The notes under the pieces are model-generated. The model saw only the letters and a program-made list of their open reading frames with translations. It was not told the DNA's origin and ran no database searches. 11,880 nucleotides of DNA from CAZVWH01 sp964631175 (GTDB lineage Bacteria > Planctomycetota > Phycisphaerae > Sedimentisphaerales > Anaerobacaceae). The stretch is from positions 1 to 11,880 of the forward strand of contig CAZVWH010000084.1 of assembly GCA_964631175.1 (NCBI GenBank). Direction: 5' to 3'. This document shows, piece by piece, positions 5,700-11,850 of the stretch. The first letter of the stretch is position 1; each line of letters begins with the position of its first letter. The translations under genes were made by a program, and so were the position numbers.

Positions 5700-5728
5700 A
5701 TCCTAATCCAAACAGAATCTTTTGTCAA
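5700..5728 (-). promoter_or_regulatory. Sigma-70-type promoter of the kdsB cluster
   Basis: The minus strand shows a perfect -35 TTGACA (5728-5723), a 17-nt spacer, and -10 TAGGAT (5705-5700, four of six matches). Transcription would start near 5693 and give a leader of about 40 bases before the kdsB GTG. It probably also serves the hypothetical gene and pyrG. Confidence 0.65.
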
Positions 5729-5831
5729 TGATATGAAGTACTTTCTTTTGAGAAAGCTCACTTTTATAACATTATCAATGAGCTGCAGGAAGTTGTGCTT
5801 ATCCTTTCCTGATCAATTTTAAGATGACGGC

Positions 5832-5860
5832 TTGTAAGCTTACAGCAGGTTAGATATACT
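5832..5860 (+). promoter_or_regulatory. Promoter of the ABC importer operon, with overlapping palindrome
   Basis: TTGTAA (5832-5837), a 17-nt spacer and TATACT (5855-5860, five of six) form a good sigma-70 promoter. The predicted start is near 5867, giving a leader of about 77 bases. The perfect 12-bp palindrome TGTAAGCTTACA (5833-5844) overlaps the -35, a placement typical of a repressor operator. Which regulator binds is unknown; none is encoded in the window. Confidence 0.55.
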
Positions 5861-5901
5861 CTATTGCCAAAATAGCCTAATACATAAATCTAAATGCGTT
5901 C

Positions 5902-5919
5902 AGTGGTTAATTAAACACT
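5902..5919. promoter_or_regulatory. Operator-like palindrome in the leader of the ABC importer operon
   Basis: AGTGgTTAATTAAaCACT is an 18-bp inverted repeat in which only the two lower-case positions fail to match. It lies about 35 bases downstream of the predicted transcription start and 24 bases before the lipoprotein ATG. It could bind a dimeric regulator or be chance in AT-rich DNA. Confidence 0.35.
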
Positions 5920-5943
5920 CATCAATAATACGGGGCCGGAAAC

Positions 5944-6963
5944 ATGAAAAAGACCTTACTTGCTATTTCCATTATAATTGTCACTTTAGTTATGGTTTTC
6001 TATTCGACTGGTTGTAGGCAGAAGAGGGAGGACAGAGAGAAGTATCGTATCGCTGTTATACCTAAGGGTACAACGCATGTTTTCTGGAAGTCGATCCATG
6101 CCGGCGCTGTTAAGGCAGAGCGGGAGCTGAAAGATTTGGGTGTGGAAGTGATTTGGAAAGGCCCGCTCAAAGAAGATGATCGGGAGTCCCAGATCAGGGT
6201 GGTGGAAGATTTCGTAACACGCGGCGTGTCAGCAATAGTGCTGGCACCTTTGGACGATACTGCGCTGCGAATGCCGGTACAGGATGCAGTAAATAACGAT
6301 ATTCCGGTGGTGATAATCGATAGCGGACTCAAGAGCGATGATTATGTCAGTTTTGTTTCTACTGACAATTATATTGGTGGCAGAAAAGGCGGCGAACATC
6401 TGGCTAAGATTTTAGGCGGTAAGGGCAAAGTAATTATGCTGCGCTACCAGGAAGGCTCAGCCAGCACAATGAACCGGGAACAGGGATTCCTGGACGCGTT
6501 AAAAGAAAAGTATCCGGAGATTGAAGTGGTCAGCGCGAACCAGTACGGCGGGGCAACGACCGAAAGTGCCTACCTGGCGAGTGAGAACCTGCTGGCGCCG
6601 CTGCGAGCTGCCGATGGCGGGCTGACAATTGACGGAATCTTTTGTCCAAACGAGTCAACGACATTCGGTATGTTGCGGGCGCTTCAGGACAGCGGCTTGG
6701 CAGGTAAGGTCAAGTATGTAGGATTTGATAGCTCAGATCGTCTTGTGCAGGCACTAAAAGAAGGCCAGCTTCATGGATTGGTGCTGCAAGACCCTGTCAA
6801 AATGGGTTACCTGGGAGTCAAGACGGTGGTAGAGCACTTAACAGGCAAACAAGTACCTAAGCGAATCGACACCGGTTCAGCGGTGGCTACTCCGGAAAAT
6901 ATGAATGACCCCAAGATAAGAGAACTGTTAGAGCCGGACTACAAGAAATGGCTGAACGAATAG
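5944..6963 (+). CDS. Sugar-type ABC importer, substrate-binding lipoprotein (RbsB-like, Peripla_BP_4)
   Basis: This protein captures a small solute, most likely a sugar, outside the inner membrane and hands it to the permease encoded two genes downstream. It has 339 residues. Hydrophobic residues 5-19 are followed by the lipobox YSTGC with lipidated Cys24. The mature part opens with YRIAVIPKGTTHVFWKSIHAGA, the first strand and ligand-binding turn of ribose/galactose-type binding proteins. It continues with AIVLAPLDDTAL, IPVVIIDSGL, VSTDNYIGGRKGGEHL, REQGFLDAL, DGIFCPNE, and VKYVGFDSSDRLVQALKEGQLHGLVLQDPVKMGYLGV, which is the standard order. The substrate cannot be read from the sequence, and no sugar kinase or isomerase gene is nearby. 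The ribosome site is weak (GGGG/GGA before the ATG). Its 3' end overlaps the predicted ATPase ORF by 16 bases, suggesting coupled translation. Confidence 0.88.
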   Translation: MKKTLLAISIIIVTLVMVFYSTGCRQKREDREKYRIAVIPKGTTHVFWKSIHAGAVKAERELKDLGVEVIWKGPLKEDDRESQIRVVEDFVTRGVSAIVLAPLDDTALRMPVQDAVNNDIPVVIIDSGLKSDDYVSFVSTDNYIGGRKGGEHLAKILGGKGKVIMLRYQEGSASTMNREQGFLDALKEKYPEIEVVSANQYGGATTESAYLASENLLAPLRAADGGLTIDGIFCPNESTTFGMLRALQDSGLAGKVKYVGFDSSDRLVQALKEGQLHGLVLQDPVKMGYLGVKTVVEHLTGKQVPKRIDTGSAVATPENMNDPKIRELLEPDYKKWLNE

Positions 6964-8552
6964 CTGACTTTGGCAAGCCCCTAAAGGGCAAGCTCAATCG
7001 AGCCGCAGACCAATTCCGCCAAGGGCGGGTACTGCTGGAGATGCGGGGGATTTGTAAACGCTTCGGAGCAACGGTTGCGCTGGAGGATGTGGGTATCAAA
7101 GTGGCTGCCGGTGAGGTGCTGGCGTTGGTTGGAGAAAACGGCGCCGGCAAAAGCACGCTAATGAAGGTGCTTTCCGGAGCTATCAAGGCAGATGCCGGCC
7201 AGATGCGGCTGGCAGGTATTCCCTATCGGCCGAGCAACCCGCTTGAGGCTCGGCGGGCCGGGATAGCGATGATTTACCAGGAGCTCTCATTGACGCCACA
7301 TCTTAGCGTCCAAGAGAACATCATGTTAGGTATGGAACCAATCCGCCGAGGTGGACTGGGAATAGTGCAGTGGAAAGAGGTGCGTAGGAGGGCAATCGAG
7401 GCCACTGCCGAATTTGAGCATCCGGAGCTGACGCCGGACGCCCGGGTCAGTAAACTATCGGTCGGCTCACAGCAGTTGGTGGAGATTGCACGGGCTTTGG
7501 CTGTCGGCTGCCGAGTGCTGGTTCTGGATGAGCCGACCAGCAGTCTTACGCAGCAGGATGTAGAGCGGCTGTTCGAGATTATCACCCGGCTAAAACAGCA
7601 GGGCAAAGCTATTGTTTATATTTCACACTTTATCGAAGAGGTCAAACGAATTGCAGACCGCGTGACAGTTTTGCGTGACGGAAGTGTAGTAGCAAGCAGC
7701 GATGTAGATGCCATCAGCACCGATGAGATAATAGCGCAAATGGTGGGCCGGAAAGTTGAAGAGCTTTACCCTCGCTCGGCGCGTCAGCCAGGGCAGGTCA
7801 TTTTGGATATCGAAGATTTGGCGGGCGTTGAAAAGCCTGAATCGGCAAGTTTGTGTCTGCACCGTGGGGAGGTGTTTGGAATTGCCGGATTAGTGGGAGC
7901 AGGCCGAACGCAACTTCTGCGGAGTTTGTTCGGGCTGGATCCGGTGCGAAAAGGCAAAATTCGGTTGGGAGTATATACCGGCCCAGCTTCACCGATGAGG
8001 CGGTGGATGCAGGGGGCCGGTATATTAAGCGAGGACCGCAAGGAAGAGGGCCTGGCACTTTCTCTGAGCGTGGCGGACAATGTGACGCTTTCCAAGCTAC
8101 AAGGCTTTGGGCCACTGGGATTGGTTTTGCCGAGCCGACAGGATAAAGCTACCCAGCGCTGGATAGAACGGTTGGGTATCCGCTGCCGTGGGCCCAGGGA
8201 TATACTGTCGTCTTTATCGGGCGGCAACCAGCAGAGGGTGGCGCTTGCGCGGTTACTTCAGCACGACGTGGATATTTTGCTGCTGGATGAGCCGACACGA
8301 GGCATCGATGTGGCAGCGAAGGTAATGATTTATAAATTAATTGATGAGCTGGCATCCGCCCCGGCGGACCAGGCTGGTGATAGGCCGCCTAAGGCGGTGC
8401 TGATAGTAAGCAGTTATCTGCCAGAGCTAATGGGCGTCTGCGATCGTGTGGCTGTGATGTGTCGCGGAAGATTAGGGCCGGCTCACAGGGTTGACGAGGT
8501 GGACGAGCACAGACTTATGCTTGAGGCAACCGGGCAGGAGGTAAGCGCATGA
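6948..8552 (+). CDS. Sugar-type ABC importer, double ATP-binding protein (RbsA/MglA-like)
   Basis: This cytoplasmic ATPase has two fused nucleotide-binding domains and powers the importer. Domain 1 has Walker A GENGAGKST (62-70), signature LSVGSQQ (169-175) and Walker B VLVLDEPTSSL (about 189-199). Domain 2 has the degenerate Walker A typical of the family, GLVGAGRTQLL (about 313-323), EDRKEEG, signature LSGGNQQR and LLLDEPTRGID. At 534 residues it exceeds the usual 500 or so. About 30 extra residues precede the normal start (homologues begin near LLEMRGICKRFG). About 12 more (SAPADQAGDRPPK) precede AVLIVSSYLPEL and coincide with two mini-hairpins in the DNA. ATG 7041 is an alternative start, but its only close purine run (GGAG) abuts the codon. 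The longer form at 6948 relies on coupling with the upstream gene. The stop overlaps the permease start by ATGA. Confidence 0.9.
   Translation: MAERIADFGKPLKGKLNRAADQFRQGRVLLEMRGICKRFGATVALEDVGIKVAAGEVLALVGENGAGKSTLMKVLSGAIKADAGQMRLAGIPYRPSNPLEARRAGIAMIYQELSLTPHLSVQENIMLGMEPIRRGGLGIVQWKEVRRRAIEATAEFEHPELTPDARVSKLSVGSQQLVEIARALAVGCRVLVLDEPTSSLTQQDVERLFEIITRLKQQGKAIVYISHFIEEVKRIADRVTVLRDGSVVASSDVDAISTDEIIAQMVGRKVEELYPRSARQPGQVILDIEDLAGVEKPESASLCLHRGEVFGIAGLVGAGRTQLLRSLFGLDPVRKGKIRLGVYTGPASPMRRWMQGAGILSEDRKEEGLALSLSVADNVTLSKLQGFGPLGLVLPSRQDKATQRWIERLGIRCRGPRDILSSLSGGNQQRVALARLLQHDVDILLLDEPTRGIDVAAKVMIYKLIDELASAPADQAGDRPPKAVLIVSSYLPELMGVCDRVAVMCRGRLGPAHRVDEVDEHRLMLEATGQEVSA
7016..7028. repeat. 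Mini-hairpin CCGCC-AAG-GGCGG in the ATPase N-terminal extension
   Basis: Five perfect pairs around a 3-nt loop lie in the stretch that encodes the family-atypical N-terminal extension. A second small hairpin, GCCC-CTAAA-GGGC, sits at 6977-6989. Similar CCGCC/GGCGG hairpins occur at 8355-8368 and 8385-8397 in the same gene. Confidence 0.4.
8355..8397. repeat. Pair of mini-hairpins inserted in frame in the ATPase gene
   Basis: TCCGCC-CC-GGCGGA (8355-8368) and CCGCC-TAA-GGCGG (8385-8397) bracket codons for about 12 residues (APADQAGDRPPK). RbsA-type proteins usually lack these between the YKLI.ELA helix and the VLIVSS strand. The stretch reads as a dispersed-repeat insertion that keeps the frame. 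Confidence 0.5.
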
Positions 8553-9589
8553 GTGACAACAGAAGACAGAAAACAGAAAACAGAAGTCAGAAGTCAGTAT
8601 TCTATTCTCTGTCGTCTGTTTTCTGTTCTCTGTCCTCTGTCTCGAACACTATAGGTCCATTGCTGGGTTTAGCGTTCGTGTACGGGATATTTGCAATAGT
8701 TGCGCCGCCGAGCTTCACGACTATGCGGAACCTGGAGATGATCCTGCGGCAAACCACAATAGTTGGTATAGCAGCTTTGGGGATGACGTTGGTGATTATC
8801 TCAGGCGGGATTGACCTTTCGGTTGGCTCAGTTGTAGCTCTGGGTACGGTAGTGATCGCCTGGCTGCTGCAATACGGAGGGGCTGGGCCGGTTACCGCAG
8901 CTCTGGGGGGCGTGGCAGCGGCAGCCTGTTTTGGCCTTATCAGTGGACTGCTGATAACCCGGCTGCGTGTTGTGCCGTTCATCGTTACCCTCGGAATGAT
9001 GTTAGTTGTTCGGGGCGCGGCAAAAGGCATCGGACATGAGCAAAAAATCAATGTCGATTTAGAACGAATGGCCTGGCTGGATAAGCTGTTGGCTACACTG
9101 TCTCAGGAGCGAAGCTGGATGCTGGTGCCGCCAGGAGTATGGATGCTCGTACTGCTGGCTATCGCGATGGCGGCGCTGCTGCGCTATACTCGGCTGGGAC
9201 GGCACACCTTTGCCATCGGCTCGAATGAGCAGACAGCTCGGCTGTGCGGGGTGCCGGTGGAACGGATTAAGGTTTTTGTTTACACATTAGGTGCGGCTTT
9301 TGCAGGACTGGCCGGACTAATGCAGTTTTCAAGGCTGACAGTGGGCGATCCTACGGTGGCAGTTGGACTGGAGCTGAATGTGATTGCTGCGGTGGTGATC
9401 GGTGGCGGAAGTCTCAGTGGCGGAGAAGGATCGGTTCTCGGTTCTCTGGTGGGAGCGCTGATTATGACGATTATTGCTTCAGGGTGCACGCAGATTGGCC
9501 TTCCGAATTGGGTTCAGGAGATTATCACAGGTGCAATTATCGTCGTAGCGGTGGCTCTTGATAGACTGCGTCATCGTCGCACTGCTTAG
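8549..9589 (+). CDS. Sugar-type ABC importer, permease (RbsC-like) with repeat-encoded N-terminus
   Basis: This is the inner-membrane channel subunit, working with the lipoprotein and ATPase encoded just upstream. Its 346 residues contain the family hallmarks: ILRQTTIVGIAALGMTLVIISGGIDLSVGSVVALG (about 65-100), RLRVVPFIVTLGMMLVVRGAAKG, the EAA-like loop GSNEQTARLCGVPVERIKVFVYTLGAAFAGLAG, and GLELNVIAAVVIGGGSLSGGEGSVLG. About eight to ten hydrophobic segments are visible. The start is firm: AGGAGGT lies at 8536-8542, and ATG overlaps the ATPase stop. Codons 4-31 are nevertheless not typical of the family. They are a block of twelve 7-nt repeat units giving a basic, polar stretch and then Ser-rich SVFYSLSSVFCSLSSV before the first true membrane helix near TIGPLLGLAFVYG. 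The short cytoplasmic tail of homologues is thus lengthened without breaking the frame. Confidence 0.9.
   Translation: MSDNRRQKTENRSQKSVFYSLSSVFCSLSSVSNTIGPLLGLAFVYGIFAIVAPPSFTTMRNLEMILRQTTIVGIAALGMTLVIISGGIDLSVGSVVALGTVVIAWLLQYGGAGPVTAALGGVAAAACFGLISGLLITRLRVVPFIVTLGMMLVVRGAAKGIGHEQKINVDLERMAWLDKLLATLSQERSWMLVPPGVWMLVLLAIAMAALLRYTRLGRHTFAIGSNEQTARLCGVPVERIKVFVYTLGAAFAGLAGLMQFSRLTVGDPTVAVGLELNVIAAVVIGGGSLSGGEGSVLGSLVGALIMTIIASGCTQIGLPNWVQEIITGAIIVVAVALDRLRHRRTA
8558..8641. repeat. Twelve-unit heptamer inverted repeat inside the permease gene
   Basis: Six 7-nt units of consensus (A/G)ACAGAA fill 8558-8599, and six units of the complementary type (C/T)TCTGTC/T fill 8600-8641. The centre of symmetry is at the 8599/8600 junction, so the block can fold into a long imperfect hairpin. 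Its 84 nt equal exactly 28 codons. It starts nine bases after the permease ATG. Confidence 0.85.
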
Positions 9590-9602
9590 AACTACCAATT
9601 TC

Positions 9603-9651
9603 GACGCTCGTCGCTCGTTTCACGGGTCACGAGCGACGTGTCACGGCGTCG
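9603..9651. repeat. Seven-unit heptamer hairpin after the ABC importer operon
   Basis: The stretch is seven consecutive 7-nt units that all start with G (such as GACGCTC, GTCGCTC, GGGTCAC, GTGTCAC). CGTCGCTCGT (9609-9618) pairs perfectly with ACGAGCGACG (9629-9638), and CGACGC (9602-9607) pairs with GCGTCG (9646-9651). It begins 13 bases after the permease stop and could also act as a 3' mRNA structure, but no T-run follows. Confidence 0.8.
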
Positions 9652-9663
9652 GTGTTGTATAAT
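9651..9663 (+). promoter_or_regulatory. Possible -10 element for the DUF4139 gene at the edge of the heptamer repeat
   Basis: A perfect TATAAT (9658-9663) follows GGTGTTG directly after the heptamer hairpin. The -35 position holds GACGTG, which is a poor match, so the promoter would be weak or activator-dependent. The leader to the ATG at 9754 would be about 85 bases. TTGCAA (9680-9685) with TACATA (9703-9708) is a weaker alternative. Confidence 0.3.
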
Positions 9664-9753
9664 TGATCTGGTAATTATTTTGCAAATTATAGTGAATGGT
9701 GATACATATAAATTTGCGGATATATCTTAGAATTTTTTTGAAAGGGCCGAAAA

Positions 9754-11520
9754 ATGAAACGTTGCATACAAACAGTTACAATCGCAGTTGTGCTAATTAG
9801 CCTCTTGGTCTCGTTTGCCTTTGCCGATGTGCCGAGAACAACCGGGGCCATCTCAAAAGTGACAGTTTATCGTGGCCAGGCGCTTGTGACGCGGACTATC
9901 AACGTTGATTTGCCACCGGGAGCTTCTGAACTAATCGTTGAGAAACTGCCGGCTCAAGTAATCCCGGAAAGCATCTACGCGCAGAGTCCCGATACTGTTA
10001 AAGTGCTTAGCGTAAGATACCGCGAAAGACCAGTTATGGAAGACACACGGCAAGAGGTCAAACAGCTCGACTCCCAGATTGAGCAGGTGAAACACAAACT
10101 CAAATATGCCGAAACAGAGCTTATACATTATAACCAGCAATGGCAAATGTTTGAAAAGCTCAAAGACTTTACAATCGCCGCAACCCACAGTGACCTTAAT
10201 AGAGGCCTTTTAACCTTTGAGCCTATTCAGAACCTGACCAGACTTATAGAACAAAAGGGCCTCGAATATCACAAACACAGATTGGAACTTGAAGACCAAA
10301 TCGCCGAATTAAAACAACAACAGGAGTTTCTCGAGCGCAAACGCAACGAGCTCACAACCAGCCGCTCCCGCAAAGAAAGAGAGGCAGTGCTGTTTATAAG
10401 CACAGAAGGCAGCAGAAATGCCTCTATCGAATTAAGCTATTTGGTCGATGGGGCCAACTGGATGCAGCAATATAACCTCCGGGCCAACCCCAAAAAGTCA
10501 AGCGTACTGATTGAATACAACGCCGTTGTCAACCAGACAAGCGGCGAAGACTGGAATAGCGTCAATCTAAGTCTGTCCACCGCTGAGCCGACTATGGTTG
10601 CATCTGCTCCCACACTTACGCCTATGCTCGCGGCACTTTCTTCTTATGTCCCTACCCAGCAGGCCGAGCAGCGATCTCTCACCTGGGAGGATGAGATTCG
10701 TCAGTATAGACAGTCTCGAAAAGACTACATCAAGAAAGGCATAGCTGCTAATAAAGAGCTTAACGTGCTCGCGCTACGTAATCAGACACTTGTCTTCAAC
10801 ATTAGTGGCAAAGAGTTTGCAAACCTTCAACAAAAAATGGCTGAAATCTCACGCATTGAGGGAATCAGCGTAACGTATGACCTGCCCGGCAAACTTACCC
10901 TTCCAAGCCGAAGCGATCAGCAGCTTATATCCATTGCTGCAATTACCGCTGAAGCCGACTTCACGCTCGTTGCCAATCCACTGTTGACCGATTACGTTTA
11001 TCTACAGGTGGATATACTTAATAACAGCGATACTATTCTGTTGCCCGGGCAGAGTAGTATGTTCCGTGACGGCGAATTCGTGGGTAAAAGTCAACTGCCG
11101 CAGGTTACCATCGGCGAAAAATTCACGGCTGGCTTTGGCATAGACTCGCAGGTCCAGGTTGTCCATGAGCTTGAAGACAAACAGACCCGTATTCAAGGTG
11201 GCAACCGTATCGATACATATCACTATCGTATTGATATTAGCAATTACAAAAATACCGATGTCGAGTTGCGCTTGCTGGACCGAATGCCTTATAGTGATGA
11301 TGCCTCGGTTAAGATCGAGCTTGTAAAGACTGAGCCCCAGTTGAGCCAGGATGCTGAGTATCTGCGAACCGCTCGAAAGAAAGGCATCCTACGTTGGGAC
11401 CTCAACCTCGCACCGAATACGTTTGATGAAAAAGCAAGTATTGTGAAGTATAGTTTCACTATGGAATATGATAGGAATATGCGGCTTCAGACTCACCTTG
11501 CTGCACAAGCCACACAATAG
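9754..11520 (+). CDS. DUF4140/DUF4139 (MuiA-like) secreted protein
   Basis: The biochemical role is unknown; the family includes the so-called mucoidy inhibitor MuiA. The 588-residue protein has a Sec signal peptide with hydrophobic residues 8-23 and likely cleavage after AFA24, so it should be periplasmic or surface-exposed. The DUF4140 domain starts at ISKVTVYRGQALVTRTINVDLPPGASELIVEKLP (33-66). Two Gln/Glu-rich coiled-coil stretches follow (about 95-140 and 165-205), forming the hairpin stalk usual in this family. DUF4139 runs from ASIELSYLVDGANWMQQYNLRA (about 223-244) through ISGEDW-like QTSGEDWNSVNLSLSTAEPT to YDLPGKLTLPSRSDQQLISI (375-394) and a beta-rich end (GQSSMFRDGEFVGKSQLPQVTIGEKF). 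Between the halves is a variable linker of about 95 residues. The start has AAAGGG seven bases upstream. It stands alone between the importer operon and the Trp attenuator. Confidence 0.88.
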   Translation: MKRCIQTVTIAVVLISLLVSFAFADVPRTTGAISKVTVYRGQALVTRTINVDLPPGASELIVEKLPAQVIPESIYAQSPDTVKVLSVRYRERPVMEDTRQEVKQLDSQIEQVKHKLKYAETELIHYNQQWQMFEKLKDFTIAATHSDLNRGLLTFEPIQNLTRLIEQKGLEYHKHRLELEDQIAELKQQQEFLERKRNELTTSRSRKEREAVLFISTEGSRNASIELSYLVDGANWMQQYNLRANPKKSSVLIEYNAVVNQTSGEDWNSVNLSLSTAEPTMVASAPTLTPMLAALSSYVPTQQAEQRSLTWEDEIRQYRQSRKDYIKKGIAANKELNVLALRNQTLVFNISGKEFANLQQKMAEISRIEGISVTYDLPGKLTLPSRSDQQLISIAAITAEADFTLVANPLLTDYVYLQVDILNNSDTILLPGQSSMFRDGEFVGKSQLPQVTIGEKFTAGFGIDSQVQVVHELEDKQTRIQGGNRIDTYHYRIDISNYKNTDVELRLLDRMPYSDDASVKIELVKTEPQLSQDAEYLRTARKKGILRWDLNLAPNTFDEKASIVKYSFTMEYDRNMRLQTHLAAQATQ

Positions 11521-11667
11521 AAGGAATCCATATTTGTCATCTTTTGGGGTGAAAAATTAAAAAGTAAAAGTGCTTTGTAGTAGAAAGCTTCACCCTATCA
11601 AAGGCGGGCTTTCAGCAGTATCGTTGTGGTTGATAAAGAATTAGTGGTGTTATTTTGCGAATTTTTC
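11521..11667. other. Intergenic stretch before the Trp attenuator
   Basis: No ORF of note is seen. GGGTGAA (11547-11553) can pair with TTCACCC (11589-11595), and GAAAGC (11583-11588) with GCTTTC (11608-11613). The two stems overlap in the sequence and could be alternatives. No T-run follows, so there is no convincing terminator for the DUF4139 gene. Confidence 0.3.
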
Positions 11668-11696
11668 TTGACAAGATTGAGCGAAATTGCTTTAAT
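11668..11696 (+). promoter_or_regulatory. Consensus promoter of the Trp attenuator transcript
   Basis: The -35 is a perfect TTGACA (11668-11673), the spacer is exactly 17 nt, and the -10 is TTTAAT (11691-11696, five of six). It is the best promoter match on the plus strand. Transcription should begin near 11703, only about three bases before the leader-peptide ATG. Confidence 0.8.
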
Positions 11697-11705
11697 GATG
11701 TAATC

Positions 11706-11759
11706 ATGAGGCTAATTAACTGCAATAACACTGGTTGTTGGTGGTGGCCTGCGGAATAA
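11706..11759 (+). CDS. trpL: Tryptophan leader peptide (attenuator sensor), 17 residues
   Basis: The frame encodes MRLINCNNTGCWWWPAE and stops at TAA 11757-11759. Three consecutive TGG codons (11739-11747) lie immediately before the first arm of a pause hairpin. This is the arrangement in leader peptides that sense charged tRNA-Trp. Trp is the rarest amino acid, so WWW in a 17-codon frame between a consensus promoter and a perfect terminator is unlikely to be chance. No Shine-Dalgarno is present and the predicted transcript start is about three bases upstream, so translation is probably leaderless. The peptide itself need have no other function. The name is given by function and position, not by homology. 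Confidence 0.8.
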   Translation: MRLINCNNTGCWWWPAE

Positions 11760-11846
11760 AATCCGGCAGGTGTGCGGTTATTTGCCATAAACAATTTGTT
11801 AGATTTGTGAAAAAAGCAGCCTGTCGGAATGACAGGCTGCTTTTTT
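11748..11846 (+). promoter_or_regulatory. Tryptophan-type transcription attenuator (segments 1-4)
   Basis: Segment 1 (CCTGCGGA, 11748-11755) pairs with segment 2 (TCC plus GCAGG, 11762-11770, one bulged G), forming the pause hairpin. Segment 2 in its wider form (11765-11775, G11772 bulged) can instead pair with segment 3 (GCAGCCTGTC, 11816-11825), giving about ten pairs including two G-U. That would block the terminator formed by segments 3 and 4 (11810-11825 with 11831-11846). A ribosome stalled at the Trp codons (11739-11747) would cover segment 1 and free segment 2, allowing read-through when Trp-tRNA is scarce. The controlled genes must lie beyond 11880; a trp biosynthetic operon is expected. 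Confidence 0.8.
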
Positions 11847-11850
11847 ATTT
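11810..11850 (+). terminator. Perfect intrinsic terminator (attenuator arm 3:4)
   Basis: AAAAAAGCAGCCTGTC (11810-11825) and GACAGGCTGCTTTTTT (11831-11846) form a 16-pair perfect stem with the loop GGAAT, followed by more T-rich sequence. The A-run on the other side makes it potentially bidirectional. It ends the leader transcript about 145 bases after its predicted start. It lies 290 bases from the DUF4139 stop with a promoter in between, so it belongs to the leader rather than to that gene. Confidence 0.95.

Noticed and set aside
8602..9051. 149-residue antisense open frame opposite the permease gene
   Set aside because: It mirrors the codon bias of the permease, begins within the repeat hairpin and shows no protein-like features.
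9603..9651. Heptamer hairpin as an intrinsic terminator of the importer operon
   Set aside because: The stem is strong, but no T-run follows it.
11612..11794. 60-residue minus-strand open frame in the attenuator region
   Set aside because: It is the complement of the leader-peptide and hairpin sequence, without a ribosome site; the plus-strand attenuator explains the DNA better.
11703..11850. Free-standing small RNA gene or known metabolite riboswitch
   Set aside because: The transcript carries a translated frame with three Trp codons and the four-segment alternative pairing of an attenuator. No known riboswitch core was recognised. The terminated leader could still act as a small RNA.
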